A program made the position numbers and the translations under genes. The notes under the pieces were generated by a model. It made no database searches and was not told the DNA's origin. It worked only from the letters and a program-made list of their open reading frames with translations. A stretch of DNA of 64,000 nt. It comes from Micrasema longulum. Its lineage: Eukaryota > Arthropoda > Insecta > Trichoptera > Brachycentridae. Positions within the stretch are counted from its first letter, which is position 1. Every line of letters starts with the position of its first letter. Positions 32,561 to 46,500 of the stretch are shown in pieces. The stretch covers positions 279,285 through 343,284 of the forward strand of contig JAGVSM010000452.1 in assembly GCA_022494885.1 (NCBI GenBank), written 5' to 3'.

Positions 32561-32945
32561 AATATAATACTATGGTTATATTATGACAAAAGCAATGACT
32601 AGGTACTAATACTAATGTAGCTCCCTTTAAGTGCGGATAAGATGAGGAAGAAATATGAATTATGTTAGGTAGGTATACTCATTCATAGAAAACGGAATTG
32701 CAATAAAATAAACTTATATGCATTTACGTAATTTGTGTAGATCGCTCCGGATCGCTCTACAAATTGTTATGAAAAAGAGAGATTGCAATTTTTGCGTATT
32801 TAGTGAATGGAAACGTTGGGATAATTGGCTTTTTGCTATTGTATAAACTGAAACAATGGCGAAAGTTAGATGGAAAAATGAGTGCGGACAATAACACCCA
32901 AACAGTGGTGTCTTCACGACTGGTGATCGCAACTTTTTATGCGTG

Positions 32946-32998
32946 TTGCAAGCGATATTGTTGGCCAAGAATGTTCTACTCTGGAAGCTATGACAAAG
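32946..32998. repeat. 53-bp dispersed repeat, copy 2
   Basis: See the partner at 31042-31094. The near-identity suggests a recent duplication or a shared transposon end. Confidence 0.9.
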
Positions 32999-33254
32999 GC
33001 ACCTACATATTATGGTACATATCGCGGCCCGCAGGGTAATTATTACTAGGTAACGTGAAAATCCTCCTCCGTGAATGCTACAAATAGACGTGTCATACAT
33101 TCAAATCATCATAATAATTTTGATAGTTATAACATTAAAAAATATAAAAGTAGATTGTAATACAAAATAAAACATGCATCGTTTATGTAATTATATTAAT
33201 TAATAAATAATAAAAAAATGAATTACAACATGTATATTTGCAGCATTCGCGGAG

Positions 33255-33410
33255 GAAGATACAAAGAGTTACCTAGCTGCAGATTATTTTACCTGAAGCA
33301 AAAGATGTCTCGTTAGGCGGAAGTGCTCGTTGGTCAATAAATAAAATGGTAAAACTAAACCATGAAGTTCAATAAATGCTTTGTATCAAATAATAAAAAT
33401 ACGTGTTTGG
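33255..33410 (+). repeat. Degenerate half of a hammerhead-like hairpin repeat
   Basis: ACCTGAAGCAAAAGATGTCT, then TTAGGCGGAAGTGCTCGTTG and GTAAAACTAAACCATGAAGT parallel the right half of the palindrome at 52568-52800. The left arm is missing and the core is altered. Confidence 0.5.
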
Positions 33411-33779
33411 TAATTCTATTTTAATTTATGATTTTTACCAGTGACCGGGTTTCGTCGTGAAGTTTTTTAAACAAAATCAATATTAACTCGAAGTGAAAAA
33501 AAACAGGCAGCTGCAAAGTATATAAAGTAATCACTCAAACCAGCAAGTTACAGATCATAAAGACGTATAAATACCTAGACTTCAGTATTCCTATCAAAAA
33601 GTTTTTTCATACATATATCTAGGTAATGGTACTTAATATATTTTGACAAAATGAAAAATATAGTCAACATTTTTGGTGTGTATAAATCTTTGTAGACAAG
33701 TACTGGATGTAATCCCTTAGGCTGCTTATCAAGATCGACAGCTATTTCAACAGATATGAAAAACATCTTTAAGAAGGTA

Positions 33780-33935
33780 ATATTAAAGTCTAGGCATTTT
33801 CAGAGCATACGAATTGTAATTTGCTATGTTTGAACATCTACATTATCTTCAAAATTCACTTACTAAAATCAGATGAACTAATAGAAGAAATATTGGTGCT
33901 GAAACATTGACAGGATGGTGAATGGCAAGCTAAAA
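33780..33935 (+). repeat. MITE family M fragment
   Basis: AGGTAATATTAAAGTCTAGG and TTTGAACATCTACATTATCT match the interior of the family M elements at 3763 and 61764, heavily diverged. Confidence 0.45.
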
Positions 33936-33989
33936 TTATTTGACAGTTACAAGTGCAAGGTATTTACTGTACTTTTATTATTCCCTTTC

Positions 33990-34200
33990 CACACCTAATG
34001 GTGCATAGGGCATTGCATTGATACACCAACTGCAGCGTACCTTGATCAATTTTATTACATGAAGATAAGACGATCAGTCTTACGCTTCACGTGCCAGTCC
34101 AGGGGCTATGAAATATCCTAATGTAAAACACCTTTATAAATAAACCTTTCATGTCACAGGAATTGAGCCCGAGACCTCTTGCATGGTAGGCAGATGCTTT
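33990..34200 (-). repeat. SINE-like repeat, family C
   Basis: The reversed copy holds CCTAATGGTGCATAGGGCAT, ATTGATACACCAACTGCAG, CACGTGCCAGTCCAGGGGCT and the T-arm-like GAATTGAGCCCGAGACC. It is the best match to the 47510 copy. Confidence 0.6.
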
Positions 34201-34254
34201 TAGGCAGGTTTTACTTTGAATTTATTATTTCACTGTAGTTTTTTTCTTTTTAAA

Positions 34255-34425
34255 TAAATATTTGCGTTTGATTTACCGAAACATTTAAATTTTGGGGGCT
34301 ATTTTACACGAGTTGTAAATAACTCACTATTATAAAATGGTTTATCAGCTGTGGAGAGCGGGCTGCGAGCCTTGGATCTTTGATCCGTGATTTCGTGACA
34401 CTAGCCACGGGACCAGAACCCGGTC
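34255..34425 (-). repeat. SINE-like repeat, family B
   Basis: Read in reverse, it has AATTTTGGGGGCTATTTTAC, GAGTTGTAAATAACTCACTA and GATCCGTGATTTCGTGACAC, matching the 53590 copy. Confidence 0.6.
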
Positions 34426-34739
34426 CGATGATTATTGTGTTTTTAATTATATAGGTTTAACTGTTTATTTCTTTAACAGGTGTCGGATTTACCTCATTTA
34501 ATAAAAGCAGTCTTTCGTAATATACCTAATTATGTACGCTAAATTAAATAATATTTCATTTTAAAGAATTTTGAACACAACAACAGAAATTGTATAATTG
34601 AAAGTAAATACAGTAAGCAATACAAATATCTATATCTACTGCCCACACAATATATTTTTTCAAACATACCATGGAAATATTTAGAATTCAGAACCGTATT
34701 AAGTATTTAAAGAGTGACGATTAGGCACATAAATGGGAT

Positions 34740-35170
34740 ATTATTTTATATATTTATGTCCAAACATAGGCAGGATGGTGAATGCTATCTACAGTGTGTA
34801 AAGTGGCTACATAAATCAACCAATGACAGGACATGGAAGATCTTCAAATGAAAAAAAAGAGCTAAAAAATACCTCCTTAGTACTTTGTACTATTCATTAT
34901 GCTAAACGGTAATTTATAAATGTATTTTATATAAAATAAAACGTGTCCCACCGAAAAGTCTCTAGACTGTAGGTAAAAAAAATAGAAAATGTCAATTAAT
35001 ATTATGAGTAAACGCAGTTCTACAGCACTGAAAAAAAAACCCTTTAAATGCCTAGGCCTCCATATTAGCGTTTCTTATATGTTCTCCACCTCTGTTGAAA
35101 TATATTAATTTTAATAATTCAATATGAGGTAAAATTCAGTAGTTGTCTAAAAAAATTTGGACAAACTCAA
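34740..35170 (-). repeat. MITE family M, rearranged copy
   Basis: 34752-34840 is a reversed copy of the interior (GGCAGGATGGTGAATGCTAT, TACAGTGTGTAAAGTGGCTA). 35040-35165 holds another part, ending TTGTCTAAAAAAATTTGGAC and AAACTCAAAATATT, the same outer end as 62020-62057. Confidence 0.5.
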
Positions 35171-35321
35171 AATATTGTTTAATAATAATTTTTTTAAGCG
35201 TACCTAGGTGTAGAAAATATACCTCTAATAGGGAAATATAACTTTTTTTTACAATTTTAAATTAATAAGGATCTATGAAATACTTTTGGGTAGAAATAAA
35301 TTAATTTGATGAACTTATTAG

Positions 35322-36425
35322 TACCGTAAAAGCATACAGCATGGGACTTGAATGTAATTTGAGACGAAACTTCCGCGGCACATAATATTACATGTGGTAT
35401 CATTGCTACTCTGGCAGTGTCCTTCCAAAGTTTTTGCTTGTGAACGTATAATTGCTGTCAAGAGGAAATTTAGACAGAGTAAGTAGTATTTATTGAGAAA
35501 TCGGCATTGATTTTCAATATATATATGTTTCTGAATCACATATGCCTCAAAACTTTATTATTAGTAAAAAACTATAGTGATCTAAGTCGATTTAATAATA
35601 CGATTTCGTGAGGCACTTTTCTGTAAACAAGTCAACGCCATATTTGACACTTTCGGCGTAGGTTGATAGAGTGAAACTAAAAATTCCCAGAAATTAAAAC
35701 ATTTTTTTTTGAAAGGTAAATTGAGACTATGCTCAAATTAGTGCATAAGTCTCAATTATTAAGTCTCAAATTGTCTCCAATCTCTACTGATAGTAATGTT
35801 TAATAATTAGGAGAAAACTCAGTTATTTTATAATTAGGTACGACTACAGTACTTATTTTATTACAGAAAAGTACAGACTGTGAAGACAGTGTGTGCATTT
35901 TAATATTTGTTTATTGTTCTAGCATTATACGTGTCTCAAATTACACACAGTCTCAATTTTGAGTTTTAAATTAGATTTTTTTACGATTTTTGAAAGAGGT
36001 TTTATTTTGTTTTTGATTGGATTTAAAAAAAATTGATGACGTAAATAGTTTCAAATTATATCAAGCTTTTTAAAGCTGAAAATTGTTTTATTTAATTTCT
36101 CTAATAGTGCATGACATATTTACAATATTATTAGTGGAAACACAATACTTTTAAAATTTTTATTGTCTCATGGTTAAAGCAGTAAAATGCTACATGGGAA
36201 ACTACGACTTTCTTATTGTGTCTCATGTTTGCGACATTTGCAGGTAAATTGGGACAACAACAAAAGAATGAAGGATATTAATACGTCCACACATGTGGTA
36301 TGCTTCTGTAACCTGAAACATAGACTCAAATTTGTGTTAAAATTTGAAAGCGTAATATTTATATATATCAAAGTATATAGTCAGTTGAAGTTGAACACTG
36401 TCTCAAGTTATATGCTTTTACGGTA
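35322..36425. mobile_element. 1.1 kb non-autonomous DNA transposon with TA duplication
   Basis: Both ends carry CCGTAAAAGCATA as inverted repeats (35324-35336 and the reverse complement at 36411-36423), each flanked by TA. The interior holds at least seven GTCTCAA/TTGAGAC words on both strands (near 35357, 35715, 35749, 35763, 35932, 35951, 36400), probably subterminal protein-binding sites. No coding frame is seen. TA duplication suggests a Tc1/mariner-related mover. Confidence 0.7.
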
Positions 36426-36866
36426 GCAATTTTTTTTGGATAAGATAATATAATTCCCGCGAAGTCAGTCTAATGCATTTACCACGCTCCTAATACGTCA
36501 CGATTCGGTTAAATTTTGAACTTTGTGACCGTTTAAATTGAAATAGAACATCCCCAGGAATCTCGACGTTACAATTAACAAGGTCAAACATGTTGCGCTT
36601 TTGTAAATACATACTTTTTAACAATTACATTTTTAAATTATGAAAACATTTCTCCACAATATCCATATCGATTTTTAATAATAATTATTTCTTCTGGATC
36701 AATTTCACATGTTTAAATGGGTACCTTTTCGTAGTATGTGATATTTCCCTATTGGAAAGAGCGCATAAATAAAGAAAATTAGGTACAGTAAAAAAAAACA
36801 AAAAGTCAACAGCTGTCGCCTATAAGAAAGCGTAAAATAATGTGAAAGGATGCCTACTTAAACTAG

Positions 36867-36897
<31 letters not shown>
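36867..36897. repeat. (TA)n microsatellite
   Basis: About fifteen uninterrupted AT dinucleotides. Confidence 0.95.
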
Positions 36898-36898
<1 letters not shown>

Positions 36899-36939
36899 CA
36901 ACTTTTGAAAACTGCGCAAATTGGAAATCACAAATATTA

Positions 36940-37095
36940 AGCACAATGGTGAATGTTATACGGCTATCACTTAAATAATAAATCATAAGCTCTGTAAATG
37001 CCTAGATCTAAACATTCCCCAATAATTCCTTGTTTGAGATATTCATAAAAAAAGTTAATACCATCGTCTCTGTTGAGATATTGGTCTCTTTAGAT
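36940..37095 (-). repeat. MITE family M fragment
   Basis: GCACAATGGTGAATGTTATA, GTAAATGCCTAGATCTAAAC and ATCGTCTCTGTTGAGATATT follow the order of the family M element in reverse, heavily diverged. Confidence 0.45.
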
Positions 37096-37552
37096 AAAAT
37101 CCTAAGAGGGATAACATTTGGAAATCTCAAAATATAATCAGAGAAAAACTTAATTTATTTACTATCTAAAATTCATATTATCCATCCGGTCCTGGATTGA
37201 GAGACGTCTTCTCGCTCTGAATACCCATTTAACGAAAAGCGGCTGAGCACCTCGTAGTAAGAGAAGATATCAAATACAGTGTATACAAATTCATTACCGG
37301 AGTTTTTGTGTTGGTCGATTCGCAAACGACGGAAGTATAGAAGAAAGTTGCTCTTTCTGGGAGGAATCCGATTAGAGATAGTCCATTGTGGGAGATATTG
37401 TTAGTCAGCTCGCTGCTCCGGTGGTATACGGTGTAGGTACACTGTGCGGTATGCACTTCGCCAATAGTGAGTGAAATAATTAGTGGTGTTTTTTGTTTAT
37501 TTACCTTTATACAGAAAGACTTGCGCTGGTGACAGTAATATAAAGCGCAAAA

Positions 37553-40500
37553 ATGGTGCGGAAAATGTGGATGCTCTTTATACTTACAATGGCGAGCAGT
37601 AAAGCTGAGGATAGTAAAAACGGTTATTCGGATGATAAAGGTAATTGCATAGCAATTTCCAAATAATTATAGTGTTATGAAGAACCGGTATGTAATTTTA
37701 AATACGTTTTCAACTTCTGTTCAAAATACGGAGCTAATAAAAATAATTTCGAGTTAGGTAGGTAAGTACTAAAAAAATAATGGATTGTTTGCGTTCCGAA
37801 ACCTGAAATAGGATTTTAATCCTTAATTCGAAATAATAAATTTTAAGAAAACATAAAAAAAGTTTTATGTAGGTAGGTTATCGTGGATATCTACGAATTT
37901 ATTATGTTTTCTCAATAAATAAATCTTTGATTTTACAATGATCTTTGTTAGTTTTCACTCAAATTAAAAAAATAAAATCACACAAGCAACAACAAATAAT
38001 TTAATACGTCTTGAAAATTGAAGTTGACAGTAAATAATATAACCGCGGGATGCGCGCGCAGATCTTGGTTGAAAAATAGAACGCGTCTATGTTTTTGTAA
38101 TTTGACCACATTATTCATCTAATGTGGGTATTTACGACACAATATTTGTTGGACTGAATTCTGCACAAGATCTTGTACCGTTTACAGATCAATATAATAC
38201 GGTCTATAAAAATAACAAATCATATATTGGAACAGATTTAATGAACGATTACGGATCACGGATGTACTCTTCTTCGTCTTTCCTTTATTCGCATTAAATA
38301 ACTGGTGTGTGGTAGGTACCTACACAAGGCACTGCATTGATATTAGTACACATATTACAAAAGCGTATCTCGATTGTCTGTTACATATACGAAGATATGA
38401 TGGTGGTCTGGGGAACAAATAAAAAAACTATGCCAGTTCAAGGAAAGTACGAAATACCTACATAATTATATTGAAGAGGTATTATTAGATTACACAAGGG
38501 TACCTAATCTATACAGTCAGTTACGCGAAACTCATAAAACATAATTACACGAGATAGGTACCTACCCTATCAAGAGATTTATCGATTTTGTCAAGCAGAA
38601 TTTTCCATATTGTGAAAATTTTGCCGGGATCGTAGAACAACGATGGATGAGCGAAAAATGCGACATAGACTTTCTTTTACACTTCAGTTTGAAAAAGTTA
38701 TATAATGTCTCTCTTTTTCAGGTTTAAAAAAAACATATATATATATATATAACTAAACCAAGTATCAAATGGTATACTCATAGAATTAAGAATAGTCCAG
38801 AAACCGCATACGCACATTAAACAGAAGGCGACTCAACTGGTACTCATAAATGAGTACGTTTACGTTTTGCCCCATTAATTTCTTTGTAGACGTCGCTCAG
38901 TACGCAACTCCTGATTTTAATTCAACTATGCCGTGTTGTGTCCTTTTAAAGTTTAGAAATACTGCTAGGATCTTAAAGAAACATGATGGCATCAAATTTC
39001 ATAGGTAATTAACAAACGAATGTTTAAGTAGCAAATGAATTACTTAAAAATGGAATTATTTTTCCATCTGTCAGATTGTCGAAAAAACAAAATGGAAATT
39101 TCGTTAGTGTTGTCAGGGTAGATTTTTTTTTACCCTACTTTGCTCATTTGATAAAAGAACTAATGAAAGTTAGACCTCGGATTAAACAACGCCTTGGGGG
39201 ACATTTGAACGACATTATCTTTAAAATATAAAATATTATTTAGCATGATATAAAAATATCAGTTTTGTGTCAAATGAAATTTGTTTCATATTTTAAGTTC
39301 AAAATTCATAAATTCAATTACTCTTATTAAATGACCCTTTATTTATCTAATCTATTGTGTCAATCAATGTTTCCGCGTGCACAATAAAATTTTAGAGAAA
39401 TTAACAGATTGCTTTTTTTTTTTAACCTTACATTTGTGTTATGATTATTTTTTTTCCCATCAAGCAACATTACCATGCGCGCGGCGAAAGTGTGTCTAAG
39501 TGGGGGAATTATTGGACACAGTCCGATGTATTCAAATATGATTCTACGCTCCTTCTGGACTATTCTTAATTCTATGGGTATACTTTTGTATGTACTCATC
39601 ATGTGACATAAAGTGTAAAAAAAAACCGCTCTCACGTAAACTTGAAGAACATCTCATGCGGCGTTGTTCTACGATTCTAACGATTTGGTCATTTGAATGA
39701 ATTGATTGTAAAATTTCTTACGAACGGGCCAATTTTCATATAGTAAATTCGAGGGTATTAATTTGTAATCTAACTTGTTACTATGTATAATCTCTGGGTT
39801 AACCATTCATTATTCCACCGCTTCATCCTATCCCTAGATTATAAATCGGTAAATAATGGCATAACTAACACCCATATATTATTATTATGGAAGTAAAAAA
39901 CATACCACCCAGACAGAATTATATTATCATAAAGCCACTTCATCCCGAAGGTTGTCAGTTGTCATAGAGTACACATGTTTGTTTATTTTTAATTTATATT
40001 GTGAATTCTAGGAAGTGGCTTAGATAATATAATTTCTCTTCCTAGATTCGACGCGTTTAGCCGCTTACCGCGTCTCGTAAAAAATATCCATCATAGTAAA
40101 AATAATAGCGTAATATTAAAATTGGCTCTATAATACGTGGGTACTATTTATAGTTAAGATTTTTTACAAAGGCTATCGGGCCGCTTCGACCGCCCCCATG
40201 CCCCCAGGGCAGTGGGCGGGGGCGGTATTATTTGTCTATAATCTAAAATAAACCACTTCCTTCTTTTGAGAAAAACTTTAGCAGTTTTGAAATGAAAACA
40301 AATCGTGCTTTTATCGTCATCATGAACCATTTATTGATAACCGTAATTTTATTAGTCTACGATAAAATTAGTGAACCAACAAAGGTTTATTTTAAAAAAC
40401 ATATCAACAAAATTTTAGTCTTAAGATGATATGCGGTGAGAGAGAATTTTGAAAAACATATATTTGAACATAGTTTTTTTGGCACTCTCTTGCAGATGCC

Positions 40501-43500
40501 TTCCCGACAATGTCCGAAAAACACAACGGCACGTCGGACTAATTATGCCTAACGAAAATCTACAAAACCGAGGTCTCATATTCCAGATTTCCGCATCACA
40601 AAACTGACCCGATTTAGTTTTTTTTTTTTTTTAAAGAAAGAGTATCAGAATGAATTTTTTTTTATAGGTACCTTTTGTGTTCTGCAAAAATATTTATTAT
40701 ATTTGTATAGGTACCGTACGATCGAAGACGGCAGATAAAATGGATGCTTTTAAGGGTTTTTGGATGGTCCTAGCTCCCATAAGAAACATTTTATAAAAAA
40801 TAAAAAAACGATAGGGACACGCCCTGCCCACGTTTACGCCAATGGTAAATATCTGTAGCGTGTAAAAAATCACTGCTCTAGTGCCATAATCCAGGAAGAA
40901 AATAGGGAAATACGTTTGTAAGAAAAGTCTGATCACGTTTCCTTTTAGTACACGACGAAAAAATAACGGTTCATCATAAATCATTTAAAAAAAATTTCGG
41001 ACAAAAATAATATTTTGCTGTCGAAATGAAAAAAAATAAGTAGTAAAAATAATAATATAATAAAAAAAAGATAATTTGTATTGTTTATTTTTTTCTATTT
41101 GATAAATTTACAGTAGCTTAAAAAAAGCTTTTTATTTAAATAGGTACAATTCATACAAAATGTTGGATTCGCATTTTTTCCAAAAATATTCAGATGCAAG
41201 TTTTAAACATCTGAGGAATCATTATACGAAGTATTCCACTTGCATTTCTAATGCTTTCGCTATTATTCATAAATATGTATAATAGTAAACTTTTAATAGT
41301 TTATTGCAACTATCTTGAATAATAGCTTTAGTCATGGCCTCCACTTGCCTATTTGGATCATATTCCAATGTAAAATAATAATTGGAATAAAAAAACTGCG
41401 GGCAATGGGCTTCCAATATGAATCTGGTGGGAATGAAAATCGCAAAATAAAAACATTTTCAGAGTAGAGGAGGTTCAGTGTTTTTTTTTAAAAAAAAATT
41501 GTTAATGGATTATCAAACCAAGCCAAAAAAATAAATTATATATGTATCGTATTTTCAGCGTTATGATCTTTTTAAGTTTTGTAATTTTGAAATTACTCCG
41601 TCCGTTAATTTATTTAATTTTACTCAAATAGTTTTTTTTAAAGTCATAAATAACTTGTACTAGAACACGAAAATCGACTTGAGGTAGTGTGGGATTTGAA
41701 CTTCGGACTTCGATCCATGAGTCCACAATACTACCACAGGACCACAGCTCGGTACAACATTTTAAAATTTATTTTCGACTATTTCAAAATGATAAATAAT
41801 TAGTTAATCACGATAACGAAAATATTTAGATGCGAAGGTTTTCACAGTCGCTGTTATCAACATATTTCTTTTTTGGGTGATACCGTGTGTGTTGGATTTG
41901 TTCCGACGTTTCGGCTATCATTGCAGGAGCCATCTTCAGGGTAAACTGAGTCGGAACAAATCCAAAACACCCGGTATCACCCAAAAAAGAAAGATAACGA
42001 AAATATTTGTTTTAAAATATGTACGTACTTTTTTAAATTTCTCAATTGAAGATAATATTTTTTTGTTGCAGAAACTCGTTTTTTGCCTCTGTTTTCTGTG
42101 GGAGGCGCTACGCGACCACTGGCGCCCTTACCTCCGCCGGTTGCTCCCCTTCAGGGGGCGCGATGCGCTTCTCGCCTGGAAACCGCCTTGGATCAGATCA
42201 AGAGAAGGCAGATGTCTAAAGCTAGAACTGAAGAAGTGCCAGTAAGATACTCGTAGCTAACAACATAAATTATACTGGAACCTCGTTTTACACGGTTTCA
42301 AAATAACACGTTCCAAAAATCAAATATATATTTTTTAATCATTCATTCAACAATGCGTAATAGTAATATAATTATACTATTCAACATTGGATTACCCTGT
42401 ATCGCTGTTTTACTTACTTGCCGTATAAACATGATAGTGATAAATCTTTGTTACGATTTTTAAAGTACATATTTTGATAAAAGGTACAATAGTAAACAAT
42501 TTTACTGTCTTGAAATCCTCGATTGATTTTGATACAAATAAACCTAAATGGCATTGTTCTTTTTTGGGTATATTTTTTTTATACACGGTACTGTGTAGAG
42601 TGTATCCCCCGTGTAAAAAGAGATTCCAGTATATAATTATTATAAATGTAGGTTCATACAGACTGATTTATATGTAGACGGTCTATACACACATTTATGG
42701 GAATATGTACATTGAGATAACTAGATAATACAAGAGATAGAGCAGAGGATCTTTTTAGAAAGGAATAGATAAACTTATAATATAAGAAATCAAACACTGA
42801 TTTAAGTCTACTGAACACTTATTTTATTTTTACAAATATAAAACAAAAATTTCGTGACAATTGTTTCGCCTTGTTAGGGCATTTTCAAACGAATGTCTGT
42901 CTTTGTTTTTATATTCGTAAAAATAAAATAATGTGTTCAGTAGACTCAAATCAGTGTTTGATTTTTTATTTAAGCATATAATAAAGAATAGTCCAGAAAC
43001 CGCATACGCGCTTTAAACAGAAGGCGACTCAACTACTCTTAAACGAGTAGTTTTACATTTTGACCCATTAAACGCAACTCCCGATTTGAATTAAACTATG
43101 TCGTGTTGGGTAGTTTTAAAGTATAGAAATGCTGCTTCCATCAACAAGAAACAGGAAAGGAACACATTTCATGTGTAAGTAGCAAATGCATTACTCAAAA
43201 TTTTTATTATGTTTTCACCCGTCAGATTGTCAAAGAAAACAAAATGGACATTTCGTTAGTGTTGCCAGGGTAGTCAATTTGTTGACGCTACTTTTTATTA
43301 ATAAGAACATTGATTTTAGTTGATTTATTGGAATTTTAGCTTTTCTGCTGACGAAAGAAGAAAAACGGAGCGGATAAAAATAATACAAAGAGTACGGTGA
43401 GATGAGTTTTGGAAGCGAAGCAAAATTTGCTAAATGAATTTTGAGGAGAAATGTTTTTATGACACAAAATGTCATTTATCTAAATAAAACTTTAATGATT

Positions 43501-46500
43501 AGTTCTGTTTCTAAAAGGCAATATTACAAAAAACTTACTCGATAAAGGGGAAATTAAAACTATCGGGTAGACTGTATTGATATGTTCTTATTAAAAAGGT
43601 ATTATTTATAGGAATGAGGAAATGGGTAAAAAGTTTAACTAAACTCTTTATTCTAAAAAAATCGTTGATGGCTTTATCCAGAAAAAAAATTAAATGGCTT
43701 TCTTTTGGACAGGACTTAAACTTTCAATTTCTTTCTCTTTTATATAACATTCTTCGAAACCCGGCACCTCGGTATCAATCTGAGAATTTAGTCTAACTTT
43801 CCAATCACGGACTAACACTTTGCTAATCTAATGAGAGAACTAACGAAAATTAGACCTCTCGTATTAAACAACGCCGTGGTAGACATTTGACCGACATTAT
43901 CTTTAAAACGTAAATTACTATTAACATGAAATAAATATCTGTTTTATGTAAAATAAAATTTGTTTTATTTTTTAAGTTCAATGTTCATTAATTCAATTAC
44001 TCTTATTAAATGACCCTGTACTTATCTACTCTGTTGTGTCAATCAATGTTTTCGCGTGTACAATAAGACTTTGGAGAAATCAACAAATTACTTTTTTTTT
44101 GAATATCTCACATTTGTGTTATGGTTAGATTTTTCGCGATCTGACAACATTACGTGGCGATTTCAAGCATGCGCGCGGCGAAAGTGGGGCAAAGTGGGGG
44201 AATTTTTGGACACAGTCCGATGTATCTAAATATAATTGCTCCTTCTGGACTATTCTTAATTCTATGGTTATAAGTTTAAATATGGAGTTCTACAAAATAA
44301 ACACCAAATCAATCAATAAGGAATAAAAAAATCTGTGCATATTTAAACCAGTCGGCATTATAGAAAACCAACTGGTCTAGGAAGTGTGAATAGTCAAGTA
44401 CTTTAGTAGGTAAAATATTTCGGTAGAATTTCACCCATACTGTGAGACTTCAAGGTGAATCATACATTTCCTGTATGCAAACAACAGATTGTCAAACATT
44501 CAAATAACCAATAACAAACTGCTGATACAAGCGGATATAAAATCGCTGAGACACACGGAATTAGTACACAACATAAAGATCCAACCAGAAAGTGAAATGA
44601 ACACCGGACAATAACTATATATATAAGTGGTAGCATATTTAGTTGGTCAGTTCAGACAAGCCCAGTCAGTTCATACAGTCAACTCCAGCATGTAGACCAA
44701 GTGCTCAGTTACTTTATTTATTTTATCATGAAATCAATGAACATCAATACACAACATCGTTTTCTTCTGTCAACCTCCAACTGGGTAAGAGCTCCCATGC
44801 TCCATCCACAAGCATAAAATCATATAATACATGTACCAACACTTAAAGGTTTTAGCTCTTTTACTTGACAAAAATTAACAAATGAAAGAATTAAATGAAT
44901 ATGCAGGTACTGAGAAATTAGACATGAAATCTAAAGACAGCTCATACTTGAGTGAGTACGCCGTGCCGACCTTAGGGGTTACAAGAGTAAATCGACGAAG
45001 CTTTTGACTATTCACTTCTTATTTAGCTGTTTATATACTGTGATATGTATATAACATATTGTACATTCGATAAAATCAATTTTTCAAAAGTATATTTAAT
45101 AAATATAAAATTAATTAATATATATTTAATTTTGCATACATAATAAATTACAAAAAAACTGATATGCTAAAAAAATTACATAATTCTAGCTTTACGATTT
45201 ACCCTGATGGATGTATGACACACTTACACTAAAACTAGTTTGAACCCCACCATTCTCAAATTGTGTCATATTTTAACTATTTTTTTTACGACAATCGAGA
45301 TTTCATTTTTAAAATGGTATAGAATTTTTAAAGATATATCTAAATATATATGACACATCAGCATTGCTTTAAAGGGTGAAAAATTACTCCAGATGTGCTA
45401 TAATACAATACTTTTAAAAAAAACATTTTTTTTGCACCACAACAGGCCAGGAGGCCCAATTACAATGGTGAATTACATCACAGAACACCCAGGCTTGTAA
45501 AAAAATCATAAACAATTTTGTGTTCTCACCGGAAACCAAACCCGGAACCTTCCATGCGTGAGTCAAGCGTCTTGACCATTATACCACGGAGGCCGCCGAT
45601 AGTTAATTATTTTGTACTATTTTTTAAATAATAGGAATTATTTTACAAGTATCATAATATAAAAATCCAATGATAATCATGATACTGATTAGTAGAATCT
45701 TCAAGTGAAAATGATTTAGTTGAATTTTATTATAAATTTACGCGACTCTGTGGCACTAAACTGAATATATTTAAATATAATAAAAACTAGAATCATTGCA
45801 GAAACATAATGAAATTCCACTGGAACACATATTTTTATTAAACTGTGATCTATATTTTTAGGTTCAAATGATTGATCTTGATGGATACAGCTTACATCAG
45901 CACCTGAGAAGTGCACCTGTCAACATGTATGTCACGCGGATGCGGGTGAGATTACCCCAGAATCAGAATTGGGTACGGATAGAAAGATGTTTCTTCGATC
46001 CCAGAAATGTCTCACTTGAAACTAGATTGCTGTTCAACGATTTGACGATCAGTGGAAGTGTAAACTTGCTGGAAGGAAACGATGACTTGGAGAAATCTGA
46101 AAGCTCAAGAGATTATGAGAGAGATACTTTTTATGATAAAAGAGACTTTCAAGGACGCATAAGATATAGAAGCGATGATGACGAGGATGATGATCGATTG
46201 AGGAGTAGGAATGATTATTATGACAGGAATAGAAGAGATTGTAACATGATTTTGAGACTACGTAAAGCTGGAATAGGTTTCTTTACTCAGCCGTTGAATC
46301 AGTCCCCAGGAAGATTTAGTGTTAAAACTGATTCTGAATTCATTGAACCCGGATTCATAAGTGTGTACGCATACGGATGTGAGAAGTATATATCAAAGAG
46401 AAGAAATGAATATGATAGAAGTTATCGGGATGATTATAGAAATCAAGTGGGCAAAAGACAGAAAAGACAAATCGACAAATTCAGATTTGAACCATACTCT

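Noticed and set aside
32714..33100. 128-codon minus-strand open frame
   Set aside because: Overlaps a dispersed 53-bp repeat, has no recognisable domain, and a plus-strand frame overlaps it equally well.
35316..35541. Minus-strand small open frame near the TA-flanked element
   Set aside because: It begins outside and runs across the transposon end, with no motif.
36867..36897. CRISPR-like or regulatory repeat
   Set aside because: It is a plain TA microsatellite; no CRISPR-like array exists in the window.
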